Assembly: GCA_040223615.1 (NCBI GenBank)
Contig: JAVKFY010000071.1
Location: forward strand, 12,500 to 76,499
Length of the DNA: 64,000 nucleotides
DNA from: JAVKFY01 sp040223615
Lineage (GTDB): Bacteria > Pseudomonadota > Alphaproteobacteria > GCA-2731375
Reading direction: 5' to 3'
Made by a program: the position numbers and the translations under genes. The notes under the pieces are model-generated. The model had not been told where the DNA came from and made no database searches. It saw only the letters and a program-made list of their open reading frames with translations. Positions 16,040-25,033 of this stretch are shown one piece after another (the stretch's first letter is position 1; each line of letters begins with the position of its first letter).

Positions 16040-17617
16040 CTACTTCGGCGCGAGGCCAAGGCCCTTGTACAGGCCGGCACCGTAGATGCCGTGCGCCCGC
16101 ACCGGCTTCAGCTTCGGCCCGGTGGTGATGAACAGCGGCTCGTGGACAATCGGAATCCACACCGCCGCGTCATGCACCTGGGTCTGCAGCTTCGCCAGCG
16201 TCATCGCCCGCGCCTCGTCGGTCAGCGCCGAATTGGCCTCCGCCAGCCAGGCGTCGGTCTGGTCGTCGGCCCAGTTCATCCGGTTCGGCGTCGGCCGGTT
16301 CTCGGAGCGGAAGTAGAGGTTCAGGGCGTCGCCGGTGGACACGTACGGATAGGACATCGCGTACATGTCGAAATCCTGCTTCGCCAGCAGGCCCCAGATC
16401 ACCGTCGCGTCATGCATCTCGATCTGCATGTCGGCGCCGACCTTGCGCATGTCGCCCTGCATGGCCTCCAGCATGTCGCGGTTCAGCGTTCCCGCGAAGC
16501 CGTAGGTGCGAAGCGTCAGCTTCTTGCCGTCCTTCTCGCGGATACCGTCGGACCCGAGCTTCCAGCCGGCCTCGTCGAGCATCGCATTGGCCTTGTCCGG
16601 GTCGTACTGGAAGTTCGACGTGTCGAGCTTCTCGTTGAAGTCGAGCACCTTCGGCGAGATGTACGAGTAGGCCGGCTCCGCCAGACCGAAATAGATGCTT
16701 TCGGCCAGCGCCTTCTGGTCGACCGCCAGATTCAGCGCGACACGGACCTTCTCGTCGCTGACATTGTCGCGGGTGATCTTGAAGCCGACATACTGGGTCC
16801 AGAAATAGGCCTCCGCCTGGCTGACCGAGATGTTCGGCGCCGCCCGGAACTCCGGGATCGCCCAGTACGGGATGTACTGCGTCACGTCGACTTGGTTGGT
16901 CTTCACCGAGGCGACGCGCGTACCCTCCTCCGGCACCACCTTCCAGATCACCTTGTCGACCTGCGGCGCGGCGTTGTCATAGAAGGGCGGACCCCAGCTG
17001 TAGCCTTCGTGCTTGACCAGCACGACCTGGTTGCGCGGCTCCCAGCTATCGAGGCAGAACGGGCCGGTGCCGTCGAACGCCTTGACGCCGAAGTCCTCGC
17101 CCAGCTCGTTCACCTGATCGATGTTGATGATCGTGTGGTTGTGCTGGGTCATCTGGTACAACAGCTCGGAATATGGATCCTTCAGCTTGTATTCCAGCGT
17201 GTGGTCGTCGATCGCCGTGAGCTCGTCGACCGGGCCGGCGCGGCCTTTGGTGACGCCCTTGGGGTGCGCCAGCCAGCGGTCGATCGAGGCCTTGGCGTCG
17301 GCCGCGGTGAACGGCTTGCCGGAGCAGAAGGTCACGCCCTGCTTCAGCTTGAAGGTGTAGGTCTTGCCGTCGTCGGAGACCGTCCAGCTCTCGGCCAGGC
17401 CGGGCCGGATGGTCTTCATGTCGTAGTCCAGCGTGACCAGCGTGTCGCCGGCCATGAACATGATCTCCGCCGTGCTGCGCGCGGTGGAGATGTGCGGGTC
17501 GTAGCGGTCGGTGTCGATCTGGCGGGCGACCACCACCGTGGTCTCGGCTTGCGCCGCGCCGGCCAGCAGGGTCGCCGCCAGCACGGCCGCGATCCCGGTT
17601 GCTGCTGTATTCTTCAT
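16040..17617 (-). CDS. dppA: Peptide ABC transporter substrate-binding protein, family 5 (DppA-like)
   Basis: Periplasmic extracytoplasmic solute-binding protein of family SBP_bac_5, 525 residues. The chosen ATG follows GAGGGAGAA at ideal spacing and gives a short signal peptide ending in LLAGAAQAE; an ATG eight codons upstream is less well placed. Family marks include RYDPHISTARSTAEIMFMAGD near the N-terminus and LAESWTVSDDGKTYTFKLKQG, the usual family 5 signature region. It lies between the permease and ATPase genes (order B-C-A-D-F). The ligand may be a dipeptide, an opine or another peptide-like solute. Confidence 0.92.
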   Translation of the reverse strand: MKNTAATGIAAVLAATLLAGAAQAETTVVVARQIDTDRYDPHISTARSTAEIMFMAGDTLVTLDYDMKTIRPGLAESWTVSDDGKTYTFKLKQGVTFCSGKPFTAADAKASIDRWLAHPKGVTKGRAGPVDELTAIDDHTLEYKLKDPYSELLYQMTQHNHTIINIDQVNELGEDFGVKAFDGTGPFCLDSWEPRNQVVLVKHEGYSWGPPFYDNAAPQVDKVIWKVVPEEGTRVASVKTNQVDVTQYIPYWAIPEFRAAPNISVSQAEAYFWTQYVGFKITRDNVSDEKVRVALNLAVDQKALAESIYFGLAEPAYSYISPKVLDFNEKLDTSNFQYDPDKANAMLDEAGWKLGSDGIREKDGKKLTLRTYGFAGTLNRDMLEAMQGDMRKVGADMQIEMHDATVIWGLLAKQDFDMYAMSYPYVSTGDALNLYFRSENRPTPNRMNWADDQTDAWLAEANSALTDEARAMTLAKLQTQVHDAAVWIPIVHEPLFITTGPKLKPVRAHGIYGAGLYKGLGLAPK

Positions 17618-17662
17618 CTTTCTCCCTCGTTCAAACTCCAACGACGCCTCTCAACGCGACGG

Positions 17663-18565
17663 CTATTGCCGCATGCGCGGATCGAGCACGTCGCGCATCG
17701 CGTCCCCCAACAGGTTCGCCGCCAGCACGATCATGAAGATCACGACGCTGGGGATCGTCGCGACGTGCGGGCGGAATGACAGGAAGCCGCGGCCTTCCGC
17801 GGCCATGGTGCCGAGTTCGGCGGTCGGCGGCTGCGCGCCCAGGCCCAGGAAGCTGAGCGCGGCACCGAGCAGTATCATCTGGCCGAACTGCAACGTCATG
17901 AACACCAGGATGGTCGACAGGCAGTTCAGCGCCAGGTAGCGCCAGATCAACGTCGTCTGGCGCACGCCGACGGCGCGGCCGGCCTCCATGAAATCCTGCT
18001 GCATGACGACCGTCGCGGCGCCGCGCGTCACCCGCGCCACCGAGGGTATCGAGGAGATCGTCAGCGCCGCGATCAGGGTGTCGACGCCCGGTCCCAGCAC
18101 CGCCGCGATCGCCAACCCGAACAGGATCGAGGGGAATGACAGCAGGATGTCGACGATACGCATCAGCAGGTTGTCGAGCCGGCGGTAGAAGGCCGCGAAG
18201 ATACCCATCGCGGCGCCGATCGCACCGCCGAGCAGCACCGCGGTGAAGCCGATCAGCAACGTCGTGCGGGTGCCGTAGAGCAGCCGCGTGACCATGTCGC
18301 GGCCCTGGGTATCGGTGCCCAGGATGTACTCGTCGCCCGGCGGCTTCAGGCGCGCGCGGATGTTGTTGTCGTAGGGGTCGGCCGGCGCCAGGAAGGGCGC
18401 GAAAATCGCCGCCAGCACCACCAGGATCAGGAAGATTCCGGCGGCGACGGCGACCTTGTCGCGCAGCAGCCGGCGGAATGGCGATGGCGGCCGACCGCTG
18501 AGCTCCTGCGCCGCCGGTGCGCCGCCTTGGGCGGTCGCCGGCGCGTTTTCGGCGATCTCGCTCAT
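17663..18565 (-). CDS. dppC: Peptide ABC transporter permease, DppC/OppC-type
   Basis: Inner-membrane permease of 300 residues with a long hydrophilic N-terminus, then FRRLLRDKVAVAAGIFLILV (first membrane helix), a periplasmic loop containing GTDTQGRDMVTRLLYGTR (the usual OppC NxxGTDxxGRD-type motif) and a C-terminal transporter core with about five more helices. I chose the ATG that overlaps the dppB stop as ATGA. The frame is open far upstream, but that part is antisense-like to dppB. OppC-type length is 290-300, which fits. Confidence 0.92.
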   Translation of the reverse strand: MSEIAENAPATAQGGAPAAQELSGRPPSPFRRLLRDKVAVAAGIFLILVVLAAIFAPFLAPADPYDNNIRARLKPPGDEYILGTDTQGRDMVTRLLYGTRTTLLIGFTAVLLGGAIGAAMGIFAAFYRRLDNLLMRIVDILLSFPSILFGLAIAAVLGPGVDTLIAALTISSIPSVARVTRGAATVVMQQDFMEAGRAVGVRQTTLIWRYLALNCLSTILVFMTLQFGQMILLGAALSFLGLGAQPPTAELGTMAAEGRGFLSFRPHVATIPSVVIFMIVLAANLLGDAMRDVLDPRMRQ

Positions 18566-19503
18566 GCCTTGCGGATCCGCGGGTCGAGCATCGCGTAGGT
18601 GAGGTCGACGATCAGGTTCACGACGATGAACGAGATCGCCAGCACCAGGATCGCGCCCTGCGCCAGTGGGAAGTCGGACGAGATGATCGCGCCGACCGCC
18701 AGCCGGCCGACGCCTGGCCAGGCGAAGATGGTCTCGGTCACCACCGCGCCGCCGAGCAGAAATCCGACCTGCAGGCCGACCAGGGTGACGATCGGAATCA
18801 GCGCATTGCGCAGCGCGTGGCGGATCACCACCCGGCCCTCGTAGACGCCCTTGGCGCGGGCGGTGCGGACATAGTCGGCGCCCAGCACCTCCAGCACCGC
18901 GGTCCGGGTCATGCGCGCCACCGGGCCGACGAAGATGCCGCCAAGGGTGATCGCCGGCAGCGCGATGGAGCGTAACCCGTCGACCGTCCACAACGGCCCG
19001 GCGCGCCCGAGATAGGGCAGCAGGTTCCACTCGGTCCCGACATACTGGATCAGGATCAGGCCGAACCAGAAAATCGGCATCGACACGCCGGCCACCGACA
19101 GCGCGACCACCGCGCGATCGACGATCGAGCCGCGCATAGTCGCCGCGAAGGTGCCGAGCATGATGCCCAGCGGCACCGCCCAGATCAGGCTGGCCACCAT
19201 CAGCTCCACCGTCGGCCCGATCGCGGTCCCGAGTTCCTGCGCCACCGGCGTATTGGAAATGAAGGAGCGGCCCAGGTCACCCTGCAACACCCGGCTGAGG
19301 TAGAGCAGGAACTGGTAGACGATCGGCTCGTTCAGGCCCATCGACTCGCGGATGCTCTCGATCTCCTGCGGCGAGGCGGTTGGTCCGGCCAGCACCGTGG
19401 CCGGGTCGGTCGGGATCACCTGCAACAGCATGAAGCCGATCGCCAGCACCCCGAACAGCACAGGTATCGAAATCAGCGAGCGGTGTACGATATGCCGGCC
19501 CAT
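18562..19503 (-). CDS. dppB: Peptide ABC transporter permease, DppB/OppB-type
   Basis: First gene of the peptide-importer operon, 313 residues. The N-terminus IVHRSLISIPVLFGVLAIGF is the typical OppB first helix, followed by the periplasmic DPATVLAGPTASPQEIESIR segment and about five further helices, including a YVRTARAKGVYEGRVVIRHAL loop equivalent to the EAA motif. A GAGGGAG ribosome-binding site precedes the ATG. The region upstream (19504-19772) separates it from a divergent deacetylase-like gene. No RpiR-type site is visible there. Confidence 0.93.
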   Translation of the reverse strand: MGRHIVHRSLISIPVLFGVLAIGFMLLQVIPTDPATVLAGPTASPQEIESIRESMGLNEPIVYQFLLYLSRVLQGDLGRSFISNTPVAQELGTAIGPTVELMVASLIWAVPLGIMLGTFAATMRGSIVDRAVVALSVAGVSMPIFWFGLILIQYVGTEWNLLPYLGRAGPLWTVDGLRSIALPAITLGGIFVGPVARMTRTAVLEVLGADYVRTARAKGVYEGRVVIRHALRNALIPIVTLVGLQVGFLLGGAVVTETIFAWPGVGRLAVGAIISSDFPLAQGAILVLAISFIVVNLIVDLTYAMLDPRIRKA

Positions 19504-19772
19504 GCAGGCTCCCTCATGCGGCCGACGAGGCGTGCAGGCGCCGGCATCAGGCCCGAAGTTTGCAACAATCCTGCCAGACTGTGACAGGCGGCAGAAGCAT
19601 AGCGGACCTGCGTCAAACGCCTTGCCACCGGCCGATATGCGCGGTCGGCCTGCCGAAGCGACGCGACGTCGCGGACCGGGCGTGCCTATTTTCTATGCGA
19701 TTGACCACATGCTCGGCGATCAGTTTCGCACCCGCGCCTGCCAGTGTGTCACCGCCACGGAGGATTGAACAG

Positions 19773-20672
19773 ATGCGCCTCGCCACCCATGGCCGCTACG
19801 ACTATCACCCGATCGCGGGCCGACCTGACTACACGTGGCCAGATGGCCGCCGGCTGGCGGTCTACATCGGGCTGAATCTGGAGCACTTCGCTTTCGGCGA
19901 GGGTCTCGGCGCCGAGCTGGCGGCCGGCGCGCCGGCGCCCGACGTGATGAACTTCGCCTGGCGCGACTACGGCAACCGGGTCGGCGCCTGGCGCTTGCGC
20001 GCGCTGTTCGCCGAGTTCGGGCTGCCGGTCAGCCTGCTGGTCAACAGCACGATGTACGACTATGCCCCGGCACTGCTCGACGCCTACCGAGCCGACGGCG
20101 CCGAGTTCGTCGGCCACGGCCGCTCCAACGCCGAGCGCCAGGGCGGGCTCGACGAACCGGCCGAGCGGGCGCTGATCGCCGAAACCACCGGTATCATCGC
20201 CAGGGCCGAGGGCGCCGCGCCGGCCGGCTGGCTCGGGCCGTGGATATCGGAAAGTCATGCCACGCCGGACCTGCTGGCCGAAGCCGGGTACCGCTACGTG
20301 CTGGACTGGTGCATGGACGACCAGCCGGTGTGGCTGCGCACGCGAGCGGGCAAGCTGCTGGCGGTGCCGTACCCGCAGGAGTTGAACGACATCCCCGCCA
20401 TTGTCGGCCGGCGGGTCGGAGCCGGCGAGTTCGCCGACATGATTGTCGACAACCTCGACGAGATGCTGGAGCAGTCCGCCGAGCAGCCGCTGGTGATGGG
20501 CATCGCGCTGCACGCCTACATTGTCGGCCAGCCCTATCGCCTGCGTCATCTGCGCCGTGCCCTGCGCCACATCGTCGCCCAGCGCGACCGGTTGTGGCTC
20601 ACCACCGCCGGCGCAATCGCCGCGCACGCCGGGCAGCTACCGCCGGGTACCGTCCCCGGCGATCGCGACTAG
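19773..20672 (+). CDS. Polysaccharide deacetylase family protein (PuuE/allantoinase-like)
   Basis: NodB-fold carbohydrate-esterase family 4 type protein, 299 residues, without a signal peptide. It opens with HGRYDYHPIAGRPDYTWPDG and VYIGLNLEHF, then shows SLLVNSTMYDYAPALL, AEFVGHGRSNAERQG (metal region with the conserved His), GWLGPWISESHATPDLLAEAGYRYVLDW and MDDQPVW. This pattern belongs to the cytosolic group that includes allantoinase-like PuuE proteins, acting on small amides or ureides rather than on wall glycans. A GGAGG site precedes the ATG; the frame is open 71 codons upstream but without protein-like sequence. It is the only complete gene of its strand here. Confidence 0.85.
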   Translation: MRLATHGRYDYHPIAGRPDYTWPDGRRLAVYIGLNLEHFAFGEGLGAELAAGAPAPDVMNFAWRDYGNRVGAWRLRALFAEFGLPVSLLVNSTMYDYAPALLDAYRADGAEFVGHGRSNAERQGGLDEPAERALIAETTGIIARAEGAAPAGWLGPWISESHATPDLLAEAGYRYVLDWCMDDQPVWLRTRAGKLLAVPYPQELNDIPAIVGRRVGAGEFADMIVDNLDEMLEQSAEQPLVMGIALHAYIVGQPYRLRHLRRALRHIVAQRDRLWLTTAGAIAAHAGQLPPGTVPGDRD

Positions 20673-20801
20673 ACGCCGCGCCGCACCGACGCTGCGGAAC
20701 CGTTCCCCGGCGGCGATGTGCATGTGCGGCACCTTGGAGACCAGGTCGCGACTGCCGCCGTCGGTGCGCAGCTCGTAGCGCCCGGGCCATTCCGGCTGTT
20801 C
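20637..20801 (-). pseudogene. Possible 3' remnant of an unidentified gene
   Basis: A 54-codon open stretch between two stops, of which the part outside the deacetylase gene has strongly coding-like third positions. It reads EQPEWPGRYELRTDGG, SRDLVSKVPHMHIAAGERFR and SVGAARRL. No start codon or ribosome-binding site goes with it, and I do not recognise the family. It may be the tail of a gene lost by deletion next to the cupin gene, or a chance frame. Confidence 0.25.
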
Positions 20802-20878
20802 TTACTGGCGGCCGCTCCCCGGCCGGCGCCGACCATTCCGGTCGACAGATCGCCCACTTCTGATTGGCGAGTACCGGC

Positions 20879-21655
20879 TTACGGTTCTGGAGTTGATGAT
20901 CCGGCTGGAAATTGCATGAGGAGAAGTCGCGCGCCTTTCGAGCCGGTTGTAAGTGAAAAGGCAGGCTCGTCCTCGGCGCGGAACAAGCACGCGTGCGTTG
21001 TAAGCTGCGTTCCGTCGATCGCCGCCTCACCGTCGAGGACCAGCAGGTACTGGCCAGCACCTGGCTGGTCAAAGTCGAGCGTTGCCTGTGCAGCCCCCGT
21101 CACCGCGAACAACCGCGCGCCCAGCCCGTTGGGCTCTGCCGGGATGAGATCCATCGAATGCCCGGCTGGCAGGTCGGCCGGATCGACCGGATCGCTCATG
21201 CGATGGCACCGAGGTACCGCACGCAACTGATCGCGCGACCCTGGCATCGGCTTGCCTCCGGAATCCCAGTGCCTGCGCAACGTGAAGTAGTGCGTGCCTT
21301 CCTCGGCCGTGACGATCGGACCGTACGGCGTATGGCCGCCGGCATAGTGCACCGTCACCGGCTCGACTTGGTCCTTGCCGAAGCTGGCGGCGCCGGCGAC
21401 GAAGACCTGGAACTGGTCGGTGTCATGGAAGTGCGGTGGCACCGTCGCGCGGCGCGGCTGCTCCACCAGGTAGGCCTGTGGCGCCTCTCGGTCGACGTTG
21501 GCCGCGCGCATCTCCGACGGCGCGGTACTCGGCGGCGCGCCCATGTACATGGTGGCGTAGTAGCTGTCGGCCGGATCGGAACTCTGGGTGAAGCCTTTGA
21601 CGTTCACCGCCTGGCGGCCGAGGCGGGCGGACTGGGCATCACGGATGATCGGCAT
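20879..21655 (-). CDS. Cupin-fold protein
   Basis: 258-residue protein with a cupin-type first half: PRRATVPPHFHDTDQFQVFVAGAASFG carries the H-x-H...E/Q-like metal-binding pattern of cupin motif 1, and a second beta-barrel-like region (AGQYLLVLDGEAAID) follows. It is probably a small-molecule-binding or dioxygenase-like protein. A GGGAG site precedes the ATG. It lies 15 bp after the second permease gene and is likely the last gene of that importer operon, so it may act on the imported solute. A second, unrelated-looking cupin lies at the other end of the cluster. No catalytic function can be assigned. Confidence 0.75.
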   Translation of the reverse strand: MPIIRDAQSARLGRQAVNVKGFTQSSDPADSYYATMYMGAPPSTAPSEMRAANVDREAPQAYLVEQPRRATVPPHFHDTDQFQVFVAGAASFGKDQVEPVTVHYAGGHTPYGPIVTAEEGTHYFTLRRHWDSGGKPMPGSRDQLRAVPRCHRMSDPVDPADLPAGHSMDLIPAEPNGLGARLFAVTGAAQATLDFDQPGAGQYLLVLDGEAAIDGTQLTTHACLFRAEDEPAFSLTTGSKGARLLLMQFPAGSSTPEP

Positions 21656-21670
21656 GGTGTCGCTCCCGGT

Positions 21671-22429
21671 TCATAGCGATTCGATGGCGGCCTCGCCGCC
21701 GGCACCGCGGCTACGCCGTTCGATGGCAAGCAGGATGCCATTCATAGCGAGCGCAAAGATAAACATGATCAAGGTCAGGGCCAGGATGGTCTGGCTGTCG
21801 ATGCGCGCGATGGCGCGGATCAAAAGCTGGCCGATGCCGGCCTTGGCAGCGAACATTTCGCCGATCAGTGTGCCGAGCAACGTCATCGACAGGCCGACCC
21901 GCAGGCCGGCGAGCAATTCCGGCAGCGTCGCCGGCAGGATCACCCGCCACACCACCTGCGCCGGCGACAGCCGCAGCACCCGAGCGGTCTTCACCATGAC
22001 GGGATCGATGTTGCGGATGCCGGCCATGACGAACACGGTGATCGGCATGATTCCGTGCAGCGCGCCGAACGCCACCTTGGCTGACAGGCCGAGCCCGAAG
22101 ATCAGCAGGATCACCGGATACAGCGTGATCTTCGGCAGCGTGTAGAAGGCGATCAGGAACGGTTCGGCGACGGCGCCGGAAAGGCGATGCGCACCGAGCC
22201 AGACGCCGATGCCGATGCCGCCCAGCGCGGCGATCGCCAGCGCCAGCGCCAACGCGCCGCCCGAGGCCGCCGCGTGGCGCCAGAAACCGGCGCTTGCCAG
22301 AAGCTCGGCCGCCCGCGCCACGGTGTCGGTGGGTGACGATAACGCCAGGTCGCCGGCGATCAGGTGCAACCCTTGCCAGATCGCGACCAGGACGGCCACC
22401 AGCAGCACGGTGTCGAGCCGCGCCCTCAT
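21671..22429 (-). CDS. ABC transporter permease, SsuC/TauC-like (second of two)
   Basis: Inner-membrane permease of the nitrate/sulfonate/taurine group, 252 residues with six predicted helices. The EAA-type cytoplasmic loop is visible as ARVLRLSPAQVVWRVILPATLPELLAGLRVG. It overlaps the preceding permease gene by 4 bp (ATGA), so the two are co-translated. Most SsuABC/TauABC systems use a homodimeric permease encoded by one gene; here two different permeases are encoded, as in some thiamine-precursor and phthalate-type importers. Confidence 0.9.
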   Translation of the reverse strand: MRARLDTVLLVAVLVAIWQGLHLIAGDLALSSPTDTVARAAELLASAGFWRHAAASGGALALALAIAALGGIGIGVWLGAHRLSGAVAEPFLIAFYTLPKITLYPVILLIFGLGLSAKVAFGALHGIMPITVFVMAGIRNIDPVMVKTARVLRLSPAQVVWRVILPATLPELLAGLRVGLSMTLLGTLIGEMFAAKAGIGQLLIRAIARIDSQTILALTLIMFIFALAMNGILLAIERRSRGAGGEAAIESL

Positions 22430-23178
22430 GCCTTGCCCAGCCGTCGCAGCAGCCGCTGTTCCCAGGCATGCAGGCTCAGGTTCAACGCCGTCGCCAGGGC
22501 GATGATGAACAGCAGCAGCGCGTACATCGTGCGGTTGTCGAAGTCGTTATAGGCATAGGCGATGGCGTGGCCGATGCCGGCGGTGGACAAGATGAACTCG
22601 CCGGCGATCACGCCGATGAAGGCATAGGCCAACGCCAGCTTCACGCCCGTCACCAGGAACGGCGCCGTCGCCGGCAGCATCACCTGCCAGACCGTCGCGG
22701 CCGGGCCGAGGCCTTGCATGCGCGCCACCTTGAGCAGCACCGGCGGCACGCGTTGCAGCCCGGTCAGCGTGTTGACCGCCATCACGATCACCGCGAACAG
22801 CGCGCCGATGATGATCAACGGCACGTCGTTGGCGCCGAACAGCATGATGAAGGTCGGGTACAGCACGAACACCGGCACGGCGTAGTAGCTGGTCAGCAGC
22901 GGCTCGGCGGCTCGGCGCAGCCGGGGCAGCAGGTGCAGGACGATGCCGAGCAGCAGGCCGGCGACCACCGCCGCCACCAAACAGATGGCGATGATGCGCA
23001 GCGTGCGGCCGACATCGGCCCAGCCCTTGCCGCTGGACAGCAGCTCGACCAGGGCGACAGCCATCTCGCTGGGCGGGATCATGGTGAACGGCACGATCAG
23101 GCCGCTTCGGCACGCCGCCTCCAGCGTCAGCACCGACCCGGCGATCAGCGCCAGCCGCAACCACCCGACCCGGCTCAC
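22426..23178 (-). CDS. ABC transporter permease, SsuC/TauC-like (first of two)
   Basis: Permease of 250 residues. I place the start at a GTG whose GTGA overlaps the ATPase stop; the frame is open much further up, but that part is a shadow of the ATPase gene. It reads SRVGWLRLALIAGSVLTLEAA at the N-terminus, then helices and the EAA-type loop VARMQGLGPAATVWQVMLPATAPFLVTGVK. It presumably forms a heterodimer with the next permease, which it resembles in plan but not closely in sequence. Family firm, substrate unknown. Confidence 0.88.
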   Translation of the reverse strand: MSRVGWLRLALIAGSVLTLEAACRSGLIVPFTMIPPSEMAVALVELLSSGKGWADVGRTLRIIAICLVAAVVAGLLLGIVLHLLPRLRRAAEPLLTSYYAVPVFVLYPTFIMLFGANDVPLIIIGALFAVIVMAVNTLTGLQRVPPVLLKVARMQGLGPAATVWQVMLPATAPFLVTGVKLALAYAFIGVIAGEFILSTAGIGHAIAYAYNDFDNRTMYALLLFIIALATALNLSLHAWEQRLLRRLGKA

Positions 23179-23996
23179 GTGGCCGCCTCGCCGCGCAGCG
23201 CCCGCAGCGACTGGGCCCGCAATTCGTGCCACAGCTCGGCGGTAATGTCGCCGAAACGGGCGTCTTCCATGATCGTGCTGTCGCGCTCGGCCGGCCAGCC
23301 GGTGGTTGCCTCGTGGATGATCCGGCCGGGCCGCGCCGACATCACGCAGACCCGGTCGGCCAGCATCACCGCCTCCTCCAGCGAGTGCGTGATCAGCAGC
23401 GCCGAGGCGCCGGTGCGGCGCCACACCGCCAGCAGTTCCTCGCCCATCAGCAGCCGGGTCTGCGCGTCGAGCGCGCCGAACGGCTCGTCCAGCAACAGCA
23501 GCCGCGGCTCCAGCACCAATGTGCGCGCGATGCAGACACGCTGGCGCATGCCGCCGGAAAGCTGCGCCGGATAGGCCTCGGCGAAGTCCGTCAGGCCCAT
23601 GAAGGCCAGCGCACCATCGACCTTCTCGCGCCGCGCATGCGCCGTAAGGTCGAGCTGTCGCAGCCCGAACTCGACATTGTCGCGCACCCGAAGCCAAGGG
23701 AAAGACGCGTCCTGCTGGAACACCACGCCGATACCGTCGGCCGGCCCGTCGAGCGGCCGGCCCTCGAAGCTGATGCGTCCCTGGCTCGGCCGGCCGAGCC
23801 CGCAGAGCAGCTCCAGCAGGGTCGACTTGCCGCAGCCCGACGGCCCGACCACGGCGACGAACTCGCCCTGGCGGACCTGCAGGTCGATCGGTCCCAGCGC
23901 GTGCACTGGCCCGGTCGGCCCGACACCCGGATAGGTGTGCGAAACCGCCTCGACGGCGGCGTGCACGGTCATGCCCGGCGTGACGCCGACATCCAC
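23175..23996 (-). CDS. ABC transporter ATP-binding protein, SsuB/TauB-like
   Basis: ATPase of the nitrate/sulfonate/taurine-type importer, 273 residues from a GTG that overlaps the TAG stop of the binding-protein gene by one base; an ATG eight codons inside is an alternative. Walker A GPSGCGKST, signature LSGGMRQRVCIARTL and Walker B LLLLDEPFGALDAQTR are all canonical, and the LITHSLEEAVMLADRV switch region is typical of this group. It is part of a tightly packed five-gene unit (binding protein, ATPase, two permeases, cupin). Confidence 0.92.
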   Translation of the reverse strand: MDVGVTPGMTVHAAVEAVSHTYPGVGPTGPVHALGPIDLQVRQGEFVAVVGPSGCGKSTLLELLCGLGRPSQGRISFEGRPLDGPADGIGVVFQQDASFPWLRVRDNVEFGLRQLDLTAHARREKVDGALAFMGLTDFAEAYPAQLSGGMRQRVCIARTLVLEPRLLLLDEPFGALDAQTRLLMGEELLAVWRRTGASALLITHSLEEAVMLADRVCVMSARPGRIIHEATTGWPAERDSTIMEDARFGDITAELWHELRAQSLRALRGEAAT

Positions 23997-24979
23997 TACA
24001 GCGGCTTCCGCAGGTCCTCGGGCAGCAGCGACTGGTCGATCACCGCGGACCAGTCGACGCTCTCGTCGGCCTTGAGCGCGCCGATCAACTTCAGGCCGGC
24101 CACGTTGGCCTCCAGCCCTGCGCGGTCGAAGCCGCCGGTGCTCCAGTAGCGCCAGCCGGCGAACTTCTCGATCACCGCGGCGGTCAGCTCCGGCTTCATC
24201 TCGCAGCGCTTGGCGATCATCGCGGCAGCGGCCTTCGGGTCGGCGTATATCGCCTCGACCGCCTGGCGCCGCGCGGCGATCACCTTGCGCAGCATGTCCG
24301 GTTCCGCCTTGGCGAACGCCTCGGTGGTGAAGCCGACCGTCTGGGTCATCGTCGGGACGAAGTCGCCGACAGCGAAGACCGGGCGGAACTTGGCCGCCAG
24401 CTGGGTCACGATCGGTTCGATCGCCGGCATGGTGTCGATCTCGCCCTGTCCGAGCAACGTCAGGCCTTCGCGCAGCCCGCCGGTGGTGACGATGGTGACA
24501 TCGTCGACCGACATGCCGGCGGCCTGCAACACCTGGCGGGTAAGCTGGTCGCTGCCCGAGTTCGGGTTGGTGATGCCCATCTTCTTGCCGGGCATGTCCT
24601 TGATCGACTGGATCGGGCTGTCCATGCGCACCAGCCAGTACATGTCGACCTTGCCGGAAACCGCGGCGTGGATGACCTTCAGCGGCGCGCCCTTGGCCCG
24701 CGCCGCCAGCACCGCGCCGAGGCCCGCCTCGCCATAGGGCACGTCGTTGGCCAGCGCGTTGCGCACCGTGTCACCGCCGCCGCGCGCCGGGATGATGCCG
24801 TCGATGTCGACGCCGGCCTTGGCGAACATGTCCTGTTCCAACGCCACCGACCACGGCGCGCCTTGCAGCAGCGCGCAGTAATGCGCGACGACGACGTCCT
24901 TGGCCTGGGCGACGCTGGTGACGGCCAGCGCCAGCCCCGCCGCGAGGCCGACGGCCGGCAGCTTGTCGATGATGTTCAT
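23996..24979 (-). CDS. ABC transporter substrate-binding protein, NMT1/SsuA-like
   Basis: Periplasmic binding protein of the NMT1/THI5-SsuA type, 327 residues. It has a signal peptide (LPAVGLAAGLALAVTSVAQAK) and features such as IPARGGGDTVRNALANDVPYGEAGLGAVLAA and MPGKKMGITNPNSGSD, which correspond to the ligand-cleft loops of that family. Unlike the other binding-protein genes here it is not followed by a stem-loop; the stop overlaps the ATPase start. Ligand candidates include sulfonates, pyrimidines or aromatic acids, and none is favoured by the sequence. The divergent GntR gene upstream is the likely regulator. Confidence 0.9.
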   Translation of the reverse strand: MNIIDKLPAVGLAAGLALAVTSVAQAKDVVVAHYCALLQGAPWSVALEQDMFAKAGVDIDGIIPARGGGDTVRNALANDVPYGEAGLGAVLAARAKGAPLKVIHAAVSGKVDMYWLVRMDSPIQSIKDMPGKKMGITNPNSGSDQLTRQVLQAAGMSVDDVTIVTTGGLREGLTLLGQGEIDTMPAIEPIVTQLAAKFRPVFAVGDFVPTMTQTVGFTTEAFAKAEPDMLRKVIAARRQAVEAIYADPKAAAAMIAKRCEMKPELTAAVIEKFAGWRYWSTGGFDRAGLEANVAGLKLIGALKADESVDWSAVIDQSLLPEDLRKPL

Positions 24980-25033
24980 GGGGTTTTCCTCCCGGATCGC
25001 TGTTCTGGTTCGTTGTTACGTTCGGGCCGCCGT

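Noticed and set aside
15584..17779. 731-codon open frame on the plus strand
   Set aside because: Antisense to dppD and dppA, with the same shadow composition and no ribosome-binding site.
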